NCBI GenBank assembly: GCA_028724485.1
Contig: JAQYCY010000066.1
Coordinates: forward strand, 1 to 19,023
Direction: 5' to 3'
DNA length: 19,023 nt
From: CAG-917 sp028724485
GTDB lineage: Bacteria > Bacillota > Clostridia > Christensenellales > CAG-917
The translations under genes and the position numbers were made by a program. Below are positions 1 through 7,006 of the stretch, piece by piece. The notes beneath the pieces are model-generated. The model was not told the DNA's origin and searched no databases. It saw only the letters and a program-made list of their open reading frames with translations. Positions within the stretch are counted from its first letter, which is position 1; every line of letters begins with the position of its first letter.

Positions 1-186
1 ATGATTATCTCAATGCTTACCATGTTAGTTTCGTGTTCTTCGAGCGATGGTTCGGGAAGCACATCCTCGCAAATGGGAAGAGAGTGTTTTGCTTGTGGTA
101 GAAGGGCTACAAAAAGATGGAGAGATGGACGATGGTATTGCAATAGCTGTTATGCATATTGCGAGACAATTTGGCAAAACAGTTAA
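1..186 (+). CDS. Small CxxC/CxxC protein, possibly lipoprotein-like; 5' end may lie outside window
   Basis: I do not recognise this gene. The reading frame is open from the first base, so the ATG at position 1 may be internal and the true start upstream. The 61 residues contain two cysteine pairs, CFAC at about 29-32 and CNSC at about 47-50, with an aromatic, Arg-rich spacer (WRDGRWY). This is the spacing of a small zinc ribbon. The N-terminus has a short hydrophobic stretch ending LVSC (Cys12) followed by a Ser/Gly-rich stretch, which resembles a lipobox and tether, so it could be a small lipoprotein with a zinc-ribbon head. The next gene starts 3 bp after the stop, so the two are probably co-transcribed. 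Function unknown. Confidence 0.5.
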   Translation: MIISMLTMLVSCSSSDGSGSTSSQMGRECFACGRRATKRWRDGRWYCNSCYAYCETIWQNS

Positions 187-189
187 GTT

Positions 190-543
190 ATGGCAGCAAG
201 AAATAGAATAATTTCAGGGGGCGCCTTGGGGTGTTTTGTAATGTTGTCGCATAATGCCAATGGCGCACGGGGAATAGCGTTAAGCGATGGCGCAGGAAAA
301 AGTGTTTTTGTTGAAAAAACAATGGTTTCTTATTGGAATCTTGTAAATACTTTTACGGATAAAGGCAGTGCCGTGAAGCGTGGTGCTTTAGGTTTAGTAT
401 TATTTGGTGGTATTGGTTTATTGGGGGCGGCAACCGCAAAGAAAGTGTATCAAATAAGATTTTTTTGGGTAGCCAATTTAGAACCGTCTTTAATGGAAGT
501 TGATGAATCGATATATAACAGAATTATTCAAGAGTATTATTAG
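190..543 (+). CDS. Hypothetical small protein with glycine-rich hydrophobic segment
   Basis: Unrecognised 117-residue protein. Residues about 62-82 form a hydrophobic Gly/Ala/Leu-rich stretch after a KR pair (VKRGALGLVLFGGIGLLGAA), followed by a charged, aromatic C-terminal part. The order (short beta-like N-terminal region, KRG, glycine-rich hydrophobic loop, then Y-x-I-x-F) reminds me of small bacterial PH-like proteins, but that is a weak inference. The start is uncertain. ATG at 190 lacks a visible ribosome site, whereas ATG at 241 (residue 18) is preceded by GGGGTG at a suitable distance and would give a 100-residue product. Codon use looks less GGC/GAC-rich than in the metabolic genes to the right, which fits an accessory pair. 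Confidence 0.5.
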   Translation: MAARNRIISGGALGCFVMLSHNANGARGIALSDGAGKSVFVEKTMVSYWNLVNTFTDKGSAVKRGALGLVLFGGIGLLGAATAKKVYQIRFFWVANLEPSLMEVDESIYNRIIQEYY

Positions 544-556
544 AATAGCTAAACGA

Positions 557-723
557 ATTGCGTTTGCAAGCAGCTTAGTTTTAGTTAAGCAAATAGCTTC
601 TGCAAAAAAACTATTGTTTGAAAAACACAATACTTTTGTTTCAAACGCAATCTTTAAGTTTTAAACACGGTTTCAACCGATTAACTTAAAATAAAAGCGA
701 CGAATCTAACTCGTCGCTTTTTT
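557..723 (+). ncRNA. Candidate structured RNA: three consecutive inverted repeats ending in a terminator
   Basis: Directly visible are three perfect inverted repeats placed almost end to end. P1 pairs 557-566 with 642-651 (10 bp, attgcgtttg/caaacgcaat). P2 pairs 653-660 with 683-690 (8 bp) and holds a nested cggt/accg hairpin at 668-679. The third is the terminator stem 693-703/711-721. P1 and P2 are one base apart, and P2 and the terminator two bases apart. P1 encloses a gctta/taagc hairpin (573-577/586-590). The 3' arm of P1 can instead pair with gtttgaaa at 616-623, giving an alternative fold. I see no convincing promoter, so it may be the processed 3' UTR of the upstream gene pair. It matches no RNA family I recognise. 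Confidence 0.35.
693..723 (+). terminator. Rho-independent terminator after the small-gene pair
   Basis: A perfect 11-bp stem (693-703 with 711-721) with a 7-base loop is followed by a run of six T (718-723). On the minus strand the stem is followed by an interrupted T stretch, so it may also stop transcripts from the tcdA-thiN unit, although that stop codon is about 260 bp away. Confidence 0.85.
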
Positions 724-984
724 GGCTTTGGCGGATTTGTTTTAGTTTTTGTTTTCACATTGTTTTACGCTTTGCTACTTCCGTGTTTTCCGCTTTTATT
801 TATATCTTTATTTTACGCTTTTATTGTTTTTTTTCACCCTTTGCTTTATCTCTTTTTTATCACCTTACTTTTTATAGTTTAAATTTTGTTTACTTAATTT
901 TTGTTCGCCTTATTTATTGTTTTTACTCGCTTTGTTTTGCTCGCCTTATTTTTAGTTTTTGAGTTTTGCGTTTTGATTTTTAAC
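724..984. other. T-rich non-coding spacer, no gene seen
   Basis: No credible coding frame. Composition is strongly strand-skewed: hand counting 721-840 gives about 70 T and 13 A in 120 bases. Short motifs recur, such as ttttacgctt and tcgccttattt. It lies between the terminator at 693-723 and the 3' end of thiN. It may be part of the thiN 3' UTR (A-rich in that transcript) or degenerate sequence. Confidence 0.6.
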
Positions 985-1587
985 TTAAACTTCATAGCGA
1001 AATACGAACGCGCCGCCGCAAGTGAATTCAAACTCAACTTCATCCGCCGTCGCCACGTTCGACAAACCGTATGAAAGATTTGAGCTATTTAAGGTTAAAT
1101 CGTTAAGCGGATATCTAACGCCGCTTGCTCTGTGGCAAGTTACAAACTCAAACGGCATAACGGAAATCACATCGCCTTTGCGAACCGACAACTTTATCGG
1201 CTTTTCGGCATAATAAATTTCAATCCTTTTTCCGTCCTTTTCATCAAGCCCCATAGCCTCCACGCCGCTTTCCGTAGCCTTTTTTATAAGGCTCAAATTT
1301 GCAAGTTGATGGTCTAATCTTCCACCCGTAACGCCTGAAAAAACGATTTTTTCATACCCCTTTTCTATTGCGAATTCAAGGCACAATTCGCCGTCTGAAA
1401 AATCTTTTTCGGCGGGATAAACGATGACGTTTTCAAAGTCGGGAACAGTAGCGGAATCAAAGTCGCCTATTATCGCCATCGGCTTTGCGTTGCCGACTTT
1501 CTTATATCCGCCGTCTGCGCAAATAAGGTCGCCGCAAGGCTTTGCAACCGTGTCGCTGTTTAACGCAATAAAACACTGTTTATTCAT
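985..1587 (-). CDS. thiN: Thiamine pyrophosphokinase (thiamine diphosphokinase)
   Basis: Transfers pyrophosphate from ATP to thiamine, giving thiamine diphosphate, in the cytoplasm. The 200-residue length matches the bacterial family. Visible family motifs are ADGG (about 23-26), IGDFDS (39-44), the acidic stretch EKDFSDGE (59-66) in place of the more usual KDxTDxE, TGGRLDH (86-92), and the C-terminal thiamine-binding region with LSYGLSN and GGAFVFR. The start is supported by an AAAGGAGC ribosome site. It overlaps the end of tcdA by 8 bp, so the two are co-transcribed and probably translationally coupled. IlvB in the same window is a thiamine-diphosphate enzyme, but no thiamine riboswitch is seen here. 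Confidence 0.93.
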   Translation of the reverse strand: MNKQCFIALNSDTVAKPCGDLICADGGYKKVGNAKPMAIIGDFDSATVPDFENVIVYPAEKDFSDGELCLEFAIEKGYEKIVFSGVTGGRLDHQLANLSLIKKATESGVEAMGLDEKDGKRIEIYYAEKPIKLSVRKGDVISVMPFEFVTCHRASGVRYPLNDLTLNSSNLSYGLSNVATADEVEFEFTCGGAFVFRYEV

Positions 1588-2290
1588 TGCTTGCTCCTTT
1601 AAGCAATTCCTTAATCACGTATTCGCCTATTTTAATACCCGCAGCCGCCGGAGCAAAAGATATACTCGAAGGAATATGTCTGCCGTTTTCTGTGATTTGA
1701 TTTTGCGGTTTTTTAGGCTTGGCAAGACTGTATAAAACAGGAACGCCCGATATTTTTCTGACTTTGAGTTCTTTTCGCATAACTTTGCAAAGCGGACAAA
1801 CGCTCGTTTTTGAAATGTCGTCAATTAAAAAGTCAGTTGTGTACTTATTGCCCGTTCCCATACAACTGATTATCTTCACACCGACAGCCTTTGCGTTTTG
1901 AATGAGAAGCAATTTACTTGTCACTGTGTCTATGGCGTCTACAATAAAGTCAAACTTCGACAAGTCGATTTCGTCGCAAGTAGTTTCGTCATAGAAAAAC
2001 TCAAACGGTCTTGCGTTTATTTTCGGATTGATTTGAAAGAGCCTGTCGCACGCAACCTGCACTTTGCTTTTCCCTATCGTTTCGTGCGTTGCGATAATTT
2101 GTCTGTTTATGTTCGATGGCGAAACAAAATCGTTGTCTACAACCGCTATCGTGCCGACTCCTGCTCTCGCCAAAATTTCGGCAACGTAGCCGCCGACCCC
2201 ACCGACTCCGAAAAGCGCGACTTTTGCGCCACTAAGACGCTTTACGGCTTCATCGCCGATTAACATTTTCTCTCTTTCAAAAATATCCAT
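1580..2290 (-). CDS. tcdA: tRNA threonylcarbamoyladenosine dehydratase (TcdA/CsdL-like, E1 superfamily)
   Basis: ATP-dependent enzyme that cyclises t6A37 to ct6A37 in ANN-decoding tRNAs. It belongs to the ThiF/MoeB/E1-like fold. Seen here: nucleotide-binding GVGGVGG (28-34), VDNDFVSPSNINRQ (51-64) with the ATP-contacting Asp and Arg, and the family C-terminal region VMRKELK...GVPVLYS. I chose ATG at 2290 (236 residues). A frame opening at 2380 exists, but its first 30 residues are translated AT-rich spacer, while 2290 starts the conserved MDIFEREKMLIG and has AAGGG just upstream. Odd point: a CPLC pair (165-168), where many homologues keep at most one Cys. It precedes thiN with an 8-bp overlap. 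Confidence 0.9.
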   Translation of the reverse strand: MDIFEREKMLIGDEAVKRLSGAKVALFGVGGVGGYVAEILARAGVGTIAVVDNDFVSPSNINRQIIATHETIGKSKVQVACDRLFQINPKINARPFEFFYDETTCDEIDLSKFDFIVDAIDTVTSKLLLIQNAKAVGVKIISCMGTGNKYTTDFLIDDISKTSVCPLCKVMRKELKVRKISGVPVLYSLAKPKKPQNQITENGRHIPSSISFAPAAAGIKIGEYVIKELLKGASNE

Positions 2291-2395
2291 TTTAACCCTT
2301 ATAGCGGCAATTTTTAAGCCGCTCTTTACCTGACTGAATATAAGATAAACGTCTATATATACTAATAAATCTATATACAAAGCAAAATATTATAT

Positions 2396-2425
2396 TTACT
2401 TAGATATCTATTACTTAGATATCTA
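2396..2425. repeat. Tandem 15-bp repeat (two perfect copies), each with a 10-bp palindrome
   Basis: ttacttagatatcta occurs at 2396-2410 and again at 2411-2425 without a gap. A degenerate third copy (atacttaatatctat) follows near 2445-2460. Each perfect copy ends in the palindrome tagatatcta. The repeat lies in the divergent spacer between tcdA and the ABC exporter, so an operator role or simple slippage are both possible. Confidence 0.6.
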
Positions 2426-2607
2426 TATAGCTAAACGTTAATATATACTTAATATCTATGTATAAGTTAACTGTTTATAAATTTACACTTAAACCTATAT
2501 AAGCTAAATATATATGCTAAGTATTTATTTGTAAATAAATATCTATAATAATCAAATTTATAATATCACTCAAACACATAATTTGCAAGGCATTTAATTT
2601 GCGTTTG
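2426..2607. other. AT-rich divergent spacer with a 20-bp near-palindrome
   Basis: No gene is seen. The stretch is rich in ctatat, ttaata and similar words. At 2522-2541 there is a 9-bp inverted repeat with a 2-base centre (tatttattt-gt-aaataaata). The promoter for the minus-strand tcdA-thiN unit should lie in 2300-2560. TATAAT-like boxes are present on the minus strand (for example 2389-2394), but none has a good -35 at the right distance, so I do not call one. Confidence 0.5.
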
Positions 2608-2636
2608 TTGACACTTGTTACGTTTCATATTATAAT
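2608..2636 (+). promoter_or_regulatory. Consensus sigma-A promoter of the ABC exporter gene
   Basis: TTGACA at 2608-2613 and TATAAT at 2631-2636 are separated by exactly 17 bp, giving a predicted transcript start near 2643. The coding start at 2665 follows with only a weak AGGT-type ribosome site, so transcription looks strong and translation initiation modest. Confidence 0.85.
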
Positions 2637-2664
2637 GATTTATCAAAAAGAACGGTAGGTATAT

Positions 2665-5394
2665 ATGCTGGAATTAAAAGGGATTAAAAAAGATTACGTC
2701 TTGCAAGGAAACAGCGTCCACGCTTTAAAGGGCATCGATTTGACGTTCCGCAAAAACGAGTTTGCGTCGATATTAGGACCGTCGGGTTGCGGAAAAACCA
2801 CCACGCTTAATATTATCGGCGGACTTGACAGCTACACCGAAGGCGACCTGATTATCGACGGCACGTCCACAAAAGACTACAAGTCGAGAGATTGGGACAC
2901 CTATCGCAACCAAAAAATAGGTTTTATATTCCAAAGCTACAACCTTATTCCGCACCTTACCGTTTTAGCAAACGTCGAACTCGCTCTTACTATTTCGGGC
3001 GTTTCGAGAAAAGAGAAAAGACGGCTCGCAATCGGAGCTTTGGAAAAAGTCGGACTGATTGAACAAATAAACAAAAAGCCGCTCCAAATGTCAGGCGGAC
3101 AAATGCAACGCGTCGCTATTGCAAGAGCTATCGTCAACAACCCCGACATTATACTCGCCGACGAACCGACGGGTGCGCTCGACAGCGCGACCAGCGTTCA
3201 GGTAATGGATATATTAAAAGAAATCGCAAAGGAAAAACTCGTCATTATGGTTACCCATAACGGCGACCTTGCAGAGAAGTATTCAACAAGAATTATTCGC
3301 CTTTTGGACGGCGAAATTTTGTCCGACTCAAATCCGCCTACAAACGAAGAAATAGCCGACGAACAAGTCCTTGCCGTCGCTGACGAAGCGGAATTTAACC
3401 TTCATAACTCCGTCGCATCTCAAAAATCCGCAAACGAAAATAATGCCGAAAACGCACAAAAGAAAATCGGACGTCGAAAGAAAAAGTCGTCTATGAACTT
3501 TTTTACCGCACTTGCTTTGAGCGCAAGAAACCTTGTAACAAAAAAACTGCGTACTTTTCTTACAATATTTGCAGGAAGTATCGGCATTATCGGCATAGCT
3601 CTCGTCCTTTCCATTTCAAACGGATTTACGTTGTATATGGACGAAATGGAGCGTACCACTTTAAACAGCTTCCCTATCACCGTAAGCGAAGTAGGTTTTT
3701 CTTTCGATATGGAAAAGGCACAAAAAGCTACGGTAAAAAAAGGGACCTACCCATCGACAAGCGAAGTCGTTCCTTACGACCCGAGCGGCGAAGTAGGCGG
3801 TCTTAACATATTCACAAACAAATTGACAGACGAATACGTCGCTTATGTAAAAGCAATGGAACTATCTCACCCCGACTGGGCGGCGAGCGTTTCCTATGCA
3901 AAAGACGTAAAAATGAATTTGATTTCAAAAACGAACTCGGGCGGCTACAAACTTTGCGACAACAATGATGAGAAGCTCGTTTGGTGGCAAGAGCTTTTGA
4001 GCGTTAATTTTGTCAAAGATTATTACGACGTCATCGACGGCAGATATCCCGAAAACAAATTTGAAGCAGTGCTTGTTGTGGACGCAAACAACCGCATTAA
4101 AGCCGACGTTTTAAAAGCCATAGGCATAACTCCTACGGCAAACGGAACGAATAGCGACGGCACAATAAAATACAACTCAATAGATTTCAAAAAGTTTGTT
4201 TCGACGAGCTCGCAAGAAGGCTTAAAATTCAGACTTGTGCTTAACGACGAGTTTTATACAAAAGTGAGCGAGGACTATTTCACATCTCTTTCGCAAAGCG
4301 ACTATGAAACCGCATACAACAAACCTGACGGCGATTTTGTCAAAATCGTAGGCGTAATTAGAAACAAGTCTGACAAAGATATAACCTTCTTCGGTGGCGG
4401 CGTCGGCTATCTTTCTTCACTCACCGACTACGTCATCGAACAATCGGCGTCGAGCCAAATCGTTCAAGCTCAAAAAGACTGTTTTGTCGATACTTTTAGT
4501 CCGTCACACAACGAATTCAAATTCTACTTTTCCGAAATCGACAAGCTGATTGCGTCGGCAAATGTCAGCCTTGCAAATATCGTTGATTTGCTTAAATTTA
4601 AAAATCTTATAAGCGAAGCGGACGCAACCTATATCAAAAATCAACCCGACTCGACTTTCGAGGATGTTTTTGCCGCCGTTAAAAGTAAGTGCGGCTCAAC
4701 AAAAAAAGCCGTCAAAGGACTTACGTCGATAATCACGGAAAATATGAGCATTGACGAAAACACCATTTTGTCAGTTATCTGCCCCGACTATACGAAACGC
4801 CTTGCCGAGATTGGCGCTACGGCTCTTCCGAGCACAATTTCAATTTATCCGGCATCGTATACAACCAAAAGCAAAATACTTTCCTATCTTGATGCATACA
4901 ACGAAGACAAAGCGGACAAAGACAAAATTCAATACACTGATATGGCGTCAACAATAACAAGCAGTATGTCCGAAATGATCGATATCGTATCATACGTACT
5001 TATTGCCTTTGCCGCAATTTCGCTGTTTGTTTCGTCGATAATGATTGCAATAATCACATATATCTCGGTACTCGAAAGGACGAAAGAAATCGGCGTACTA
5101 AGAAGTTTAGGGGCAAGAAAAATCGACATATCAAACGTATTTAATGCCGAAACCGTCATAATCGGACTGTCAAGCGGCATTTTCGGAGTTTGCGTTGCCG
5201 CAATTTTGAACTTCCCTATCAATGCGATAATCAACAAACTTGCAGGCGGTTTAGTCAATAATATTGCAAAGCTCGCTCCCCTTCACGGCATATTGCTTGT
5301 ACTTTTAAGCGTACTACTGACGCTTATATCCGGCCTTATTCCTGCCATCATTGCATCAAAAAAAGACCCCGTCGTCGCTTTAAGGTCAAACTGA
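2665..5394 (+). CDS. MacB/FtsX-type ABC transporter, ATPase-permease fusion
   Basis: A 909-residue fusion of an ABC ATPase and a 4-TM permease. ATPase (about 1-225): Walker A GPSGCGKTT (38-46), Q-loop Gln90, signature MSGGQMQRV (142-150), Walker B ILADEP (163-168), switch His198. A polar, Ala/Asn/Lys-rich linker (about 221-275) leads to TM1 (about 297-321). A large extracytoplasmic domain of about 450 residues follows, then TM2 (about 774-799), the FtsX-type motif ERTKEIGVLRSLGARK, TM3 (about 829-851) and TM4 (about 876-897). Family members act as mechanotransducing exporters or antimicrobial-peptide/lipoprotein systems rather than importers. No partner membrane-fusion protein or two-component system is adjacent, so the substrate is unknown. 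The gene appears monocistronic. Confidence 0.9.
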   Translation: MLELKGIKKDYVLQGNSVHALKGIDLTFRKNEFASILGPSGCGKTTTLNIIGGLDSYTEGDLIIDGTSTKDYKSRDWDTYRNQKIGFIFQSYNLIPHLTVLANVELALTISGVSRKEKRRLAIGALEKVGLIEQINKKPLQMSGGQMQRVAIARAIVNNPDIILADEPTGALDSATSVQVMDILKEIAKEKLVIMVTHNGDLAEKYSTRIIRLLDGEILSDSNPPTNEEIADEQVLAVADEAEFNLHNSVASQKSANENNAENAQKKIGRRKKKSSMNFFTALALSARNLVTKKLRTFLTIFAGSIGIIGIALVLSISNGFTLYMDEMERTTLNSFPITVSEVGFSFDMEKAQKATVKKGTYPSTSEVVPYDPSGEVGGLNIFTNKLTDEYVAYVKAMELSHPDWAASVSYAKDVKMNLISKTNSGGYKLCDNNDEKLVWWQELLSVNFVKDYYDVIDGRYPENKFEAVLVVDANNRIKADVLKAIGITPTANGTNSDGTIKYNSIDFKKFVSTSSQEGLKFRLVLNDEFYTKVSEDYFTSLSQSDYETAYNKPDGDFVKIVGVIRNKSDKDITFFGGGVGYLSSLTDYVIEQSASSQIVQAQKDCFVDTFSPSHNEFKFYFSEIDKLIASANVSLANIVDLLKFKNLISEADATYIKNQPDSTFEDVFAAVKSKCGSTKKAVKGLTSIITENMSIDENTILSVICPDYTKRLAEIGATALPSTISIYPASYTTKSKILSYLDAYNEDKADKDKIQYTDMASTITSSMSEMIDIVSYVLIAFAAISLFVSSIMIAIITYISVLERTKEIGVLRSLGARKIDISNVFNAETVIIGLSSGIFGVCVAAILNFPINAIINKLAGGLVNNIAKLAPLHGILLVLLSVLLTLISGLIPAIIASKKDPVVALRSN

Positions 5395-5677
5395 ATTTGA
5401 ATACACAATGCACTTATAGCGGTTGTCACAACCTGCCCATTTTAATAGCTTAACAGCAACCTCTATTAAGTTACAAAACGCACAAATTAAAACGCTGCCT
5501 TTCGGTAGCGTTTTGTGATTTAACTAAAACAATGATTTTATATCGACATTTTAGTTATATTTACAATCTAATATATTAAGTTTATTAGCTATATTGATTA
5601 AGGTTAGTAGCTATATTTGCATTTCTACGGCGCTTTAATTTTTTCCGCTTTCAATTTATCAAACTAAATTATGCGAT
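5395..5677. other. Convergent 3' spacer
   Basis: Lies between the ends of the exporter gene and the aspartate kinase gene. It holds a bidirectional terminator (5489-5514) and a 13-bp palindrome, ggttgt-c-acaacc, at 5421-5433. No coding sequence is seen, and the rest is AT-rich. Confidence 0.6.
5489..5514. terminator. Bidirectional terminator between convergent genes
   Basis: An 11-bp stem with one G-T pair (5489-5499 with 5504-5514) and a tttc loop. On the plus strand it ends in four T and then gtgattt. On the minus strand it continues as gcgttttaattt, a somewhat better T tail. It should end both the exporter transcript and the long minus-strand holA-to-aspartate-kinase transcript. Confidence 0.7.
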
Positions 5678-6988
5678 TTATTTGTTAAATGCGTGATAAA
5701 TTGCGTTTATTGCTTTTTCATAATCGAACGTATCTACGCCGACGATAATGTTAAGCTCGCTCGAACCTTGGTCAATCATACGAATGTTGATGTTAGATTT
5801 TGCAAGCGCGCCGAAGATTGTCGCCGCCGTGCCGTGGCGTGACGCCATATTGTGTCCAACGGTCGCGATAAGCGAAAGTCCGCTGTGAATTTCAACGTTA
5901 TCCGCTCCGACCGCATCGCGAATTTTATCAAGCACCTTTTGCATTTTGTTTTGTATATCTTCATCGCGAACAACAATGCAAAGCGTATCGATGCCCGACG
6001 GAACGTGCTCGACGTTGATGTTTTCATATTCCAAAACGGACAAAACTTTTCTTACAAAACCGACTTCGAGGTTCATCATCGCTTTTTCGATAAGAATAAT
6101 CGTGAAGCCTTTTTGCCCGGCAATGCCCGTTATTACGCTCGGATTTTCAGGAAGTTTCGACGACGGAACAATCATTGTGCCTTTATCGGACGGAGCGAAT
6201 GTGTTTTTAATATTGATAGGAATACCTACGCTTCTTACAGGGAAAATCGATTCCGGATGAAGGACGTTTGCACCCATATACGAAAGCTCGCGAAGTTCGC
6301 GATAGCTAAGACATTCGATTTGATTAGGCTTATCGACTATGCGTGGATCTGCCATCATAAAGCCCGAAACGTCCGTCCAGTTTTCATACACGTCTGCGCC
6401 TGCCGCTCTTGCGATAATCGCACCCGTCACGTCGCTGCCGCCTCTTGTAAAGGTTTTAACAACGTCGCCCGGTGACGAACCGTAAAATCCGGGGAATACC
6501 GCTTTTTTGACTTTTTGCATTTCTTGTCTTATAAGGTCAAGGCTGTATTCGAGTTGAAGTTCACCGTCTTCGTTAAATTTGATAAGTTTCAACGTATCTA
6601 AAAACGCATAGCCGAGCTTCTTGGCAAGCACCTTAGCCGATAAGTACTCGCCGCGCGACGCCGCATAATCGGCAGTTGTGGAAGAATTTATATTCTCTTC
6701 GATTTCGTCATAATCGCTCGACAAGTCAAGATCTATGTTAAGACCTTCGATAATGCTGTCGAATCTCTCTTTTACGAGTTTAAAAGTTTCTTTGCAACTT
6801 CCGCTTACTTGCGCTTCTGCAAAACACTTATATAAAAGGTCAGTTACCTTTGTATCTTGCTTATCGCGCTTACCGGGCGCAGATACAACGACGTATCTTC
6901 TTTGCTCGTCAGCCGAAATTATATCGGCAACTTGTGCTATCGTTGCGGAATTTGCCATCGAAGTTCCGCCAAACTTACAAACTAACAT
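5678..6988 (-). CDS. lysC: Aspartate kinase (aspartokinase III-like, two ACT domains)
   Basis: Phosphorylates L-aspartate, the first step to lysine/diaminopimelate, threonine and methionine. The 436-residue protein shows the kinase motifs KFGGTSM (5-11), SRGEYLSA (111-118), TRGGSDVTG (181-189), TDVSGFMMADPR (205-216) and GANVLHPE (239-246), followed by two C-terminal ACT domains (about 296-365 and 375-436) that in this family bind the feedback amino acid. There is a strong AGGAGAT ribosome site. It begins 18 bp after the DUF1015 gene and is the last gene of the minus-strand operon. No lysine riboswitch or leader is seen, which is expected for an internal gene. I cannot tell from sequence which amino acid inhibits it. 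Confidence 0.93.
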   Translation of the reverse strand: MLVCKFGGTSMANSATIAQVADIISADEQRRYVVVSAPGKRDKQDTKVTDLLYKCFAEAQVSGSCKETFKLVKERFDSIIEGLNIDLDLSSDYDEIEENINSSTTADYAASRGEYLSAKVLAKKLGYAFLDTLKLIKFNEDGELQLEYSLDLIRQEMQKVKKAVFPGFYGSSPGDVVKTFTRGGSDVTGAIIARAAGADVYENWTDVSGFMMADPRIVDKPNQIECLSYRELRELSYMGANVLHPESIFPVRSVGIPINIKNTFAPSDKGTMIVPSSKLPENPSVITGIAGQKGFTIILIEKAMMNLEVGFVRKVLSVLEYENINVEHVPSGIDTLCIVVRDEDIQNKMQKVLDKIRDAVGADNVEIHSGLSLIATVGHNMASRHGTAATIFGALAKSNINIRMIDQGSSELNIIVGVDTFDYEKAINAIYHAFNK

Positions 6989-7006
6989 AATATCTCCTCT
7001 ATGTAC

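Noticed and set aside
557..723. tRNA, 6S or tmRNA-like gene
   Set aside because: No cloverleaf, no CCA end and no tmRNA tag frame are visible, and the stem layout does not match 6S RNA. It is kept only as an unclassified candidate RNA.
2291..2380. Thirty-residue N-terminal extension of TcdA
   Set aside because: It translates AT-rich spacer, has no conserved residues, and the ATG at 2290 has a ribosome site and starts the conserved region.
5421..5433. 13-bp palindrome ggttgt-c-acaacc
   Set aside because: It lies in a convergent 3' spacer, where an operator is unlikely, and is too short and isolated to assign a role.
5852..6475. 207-codon frame opposite the aspartate kinase gene
   Set aside because: It is a mirror frame of a strongly conserved gene, with no ribosome site and no recognisable domain.
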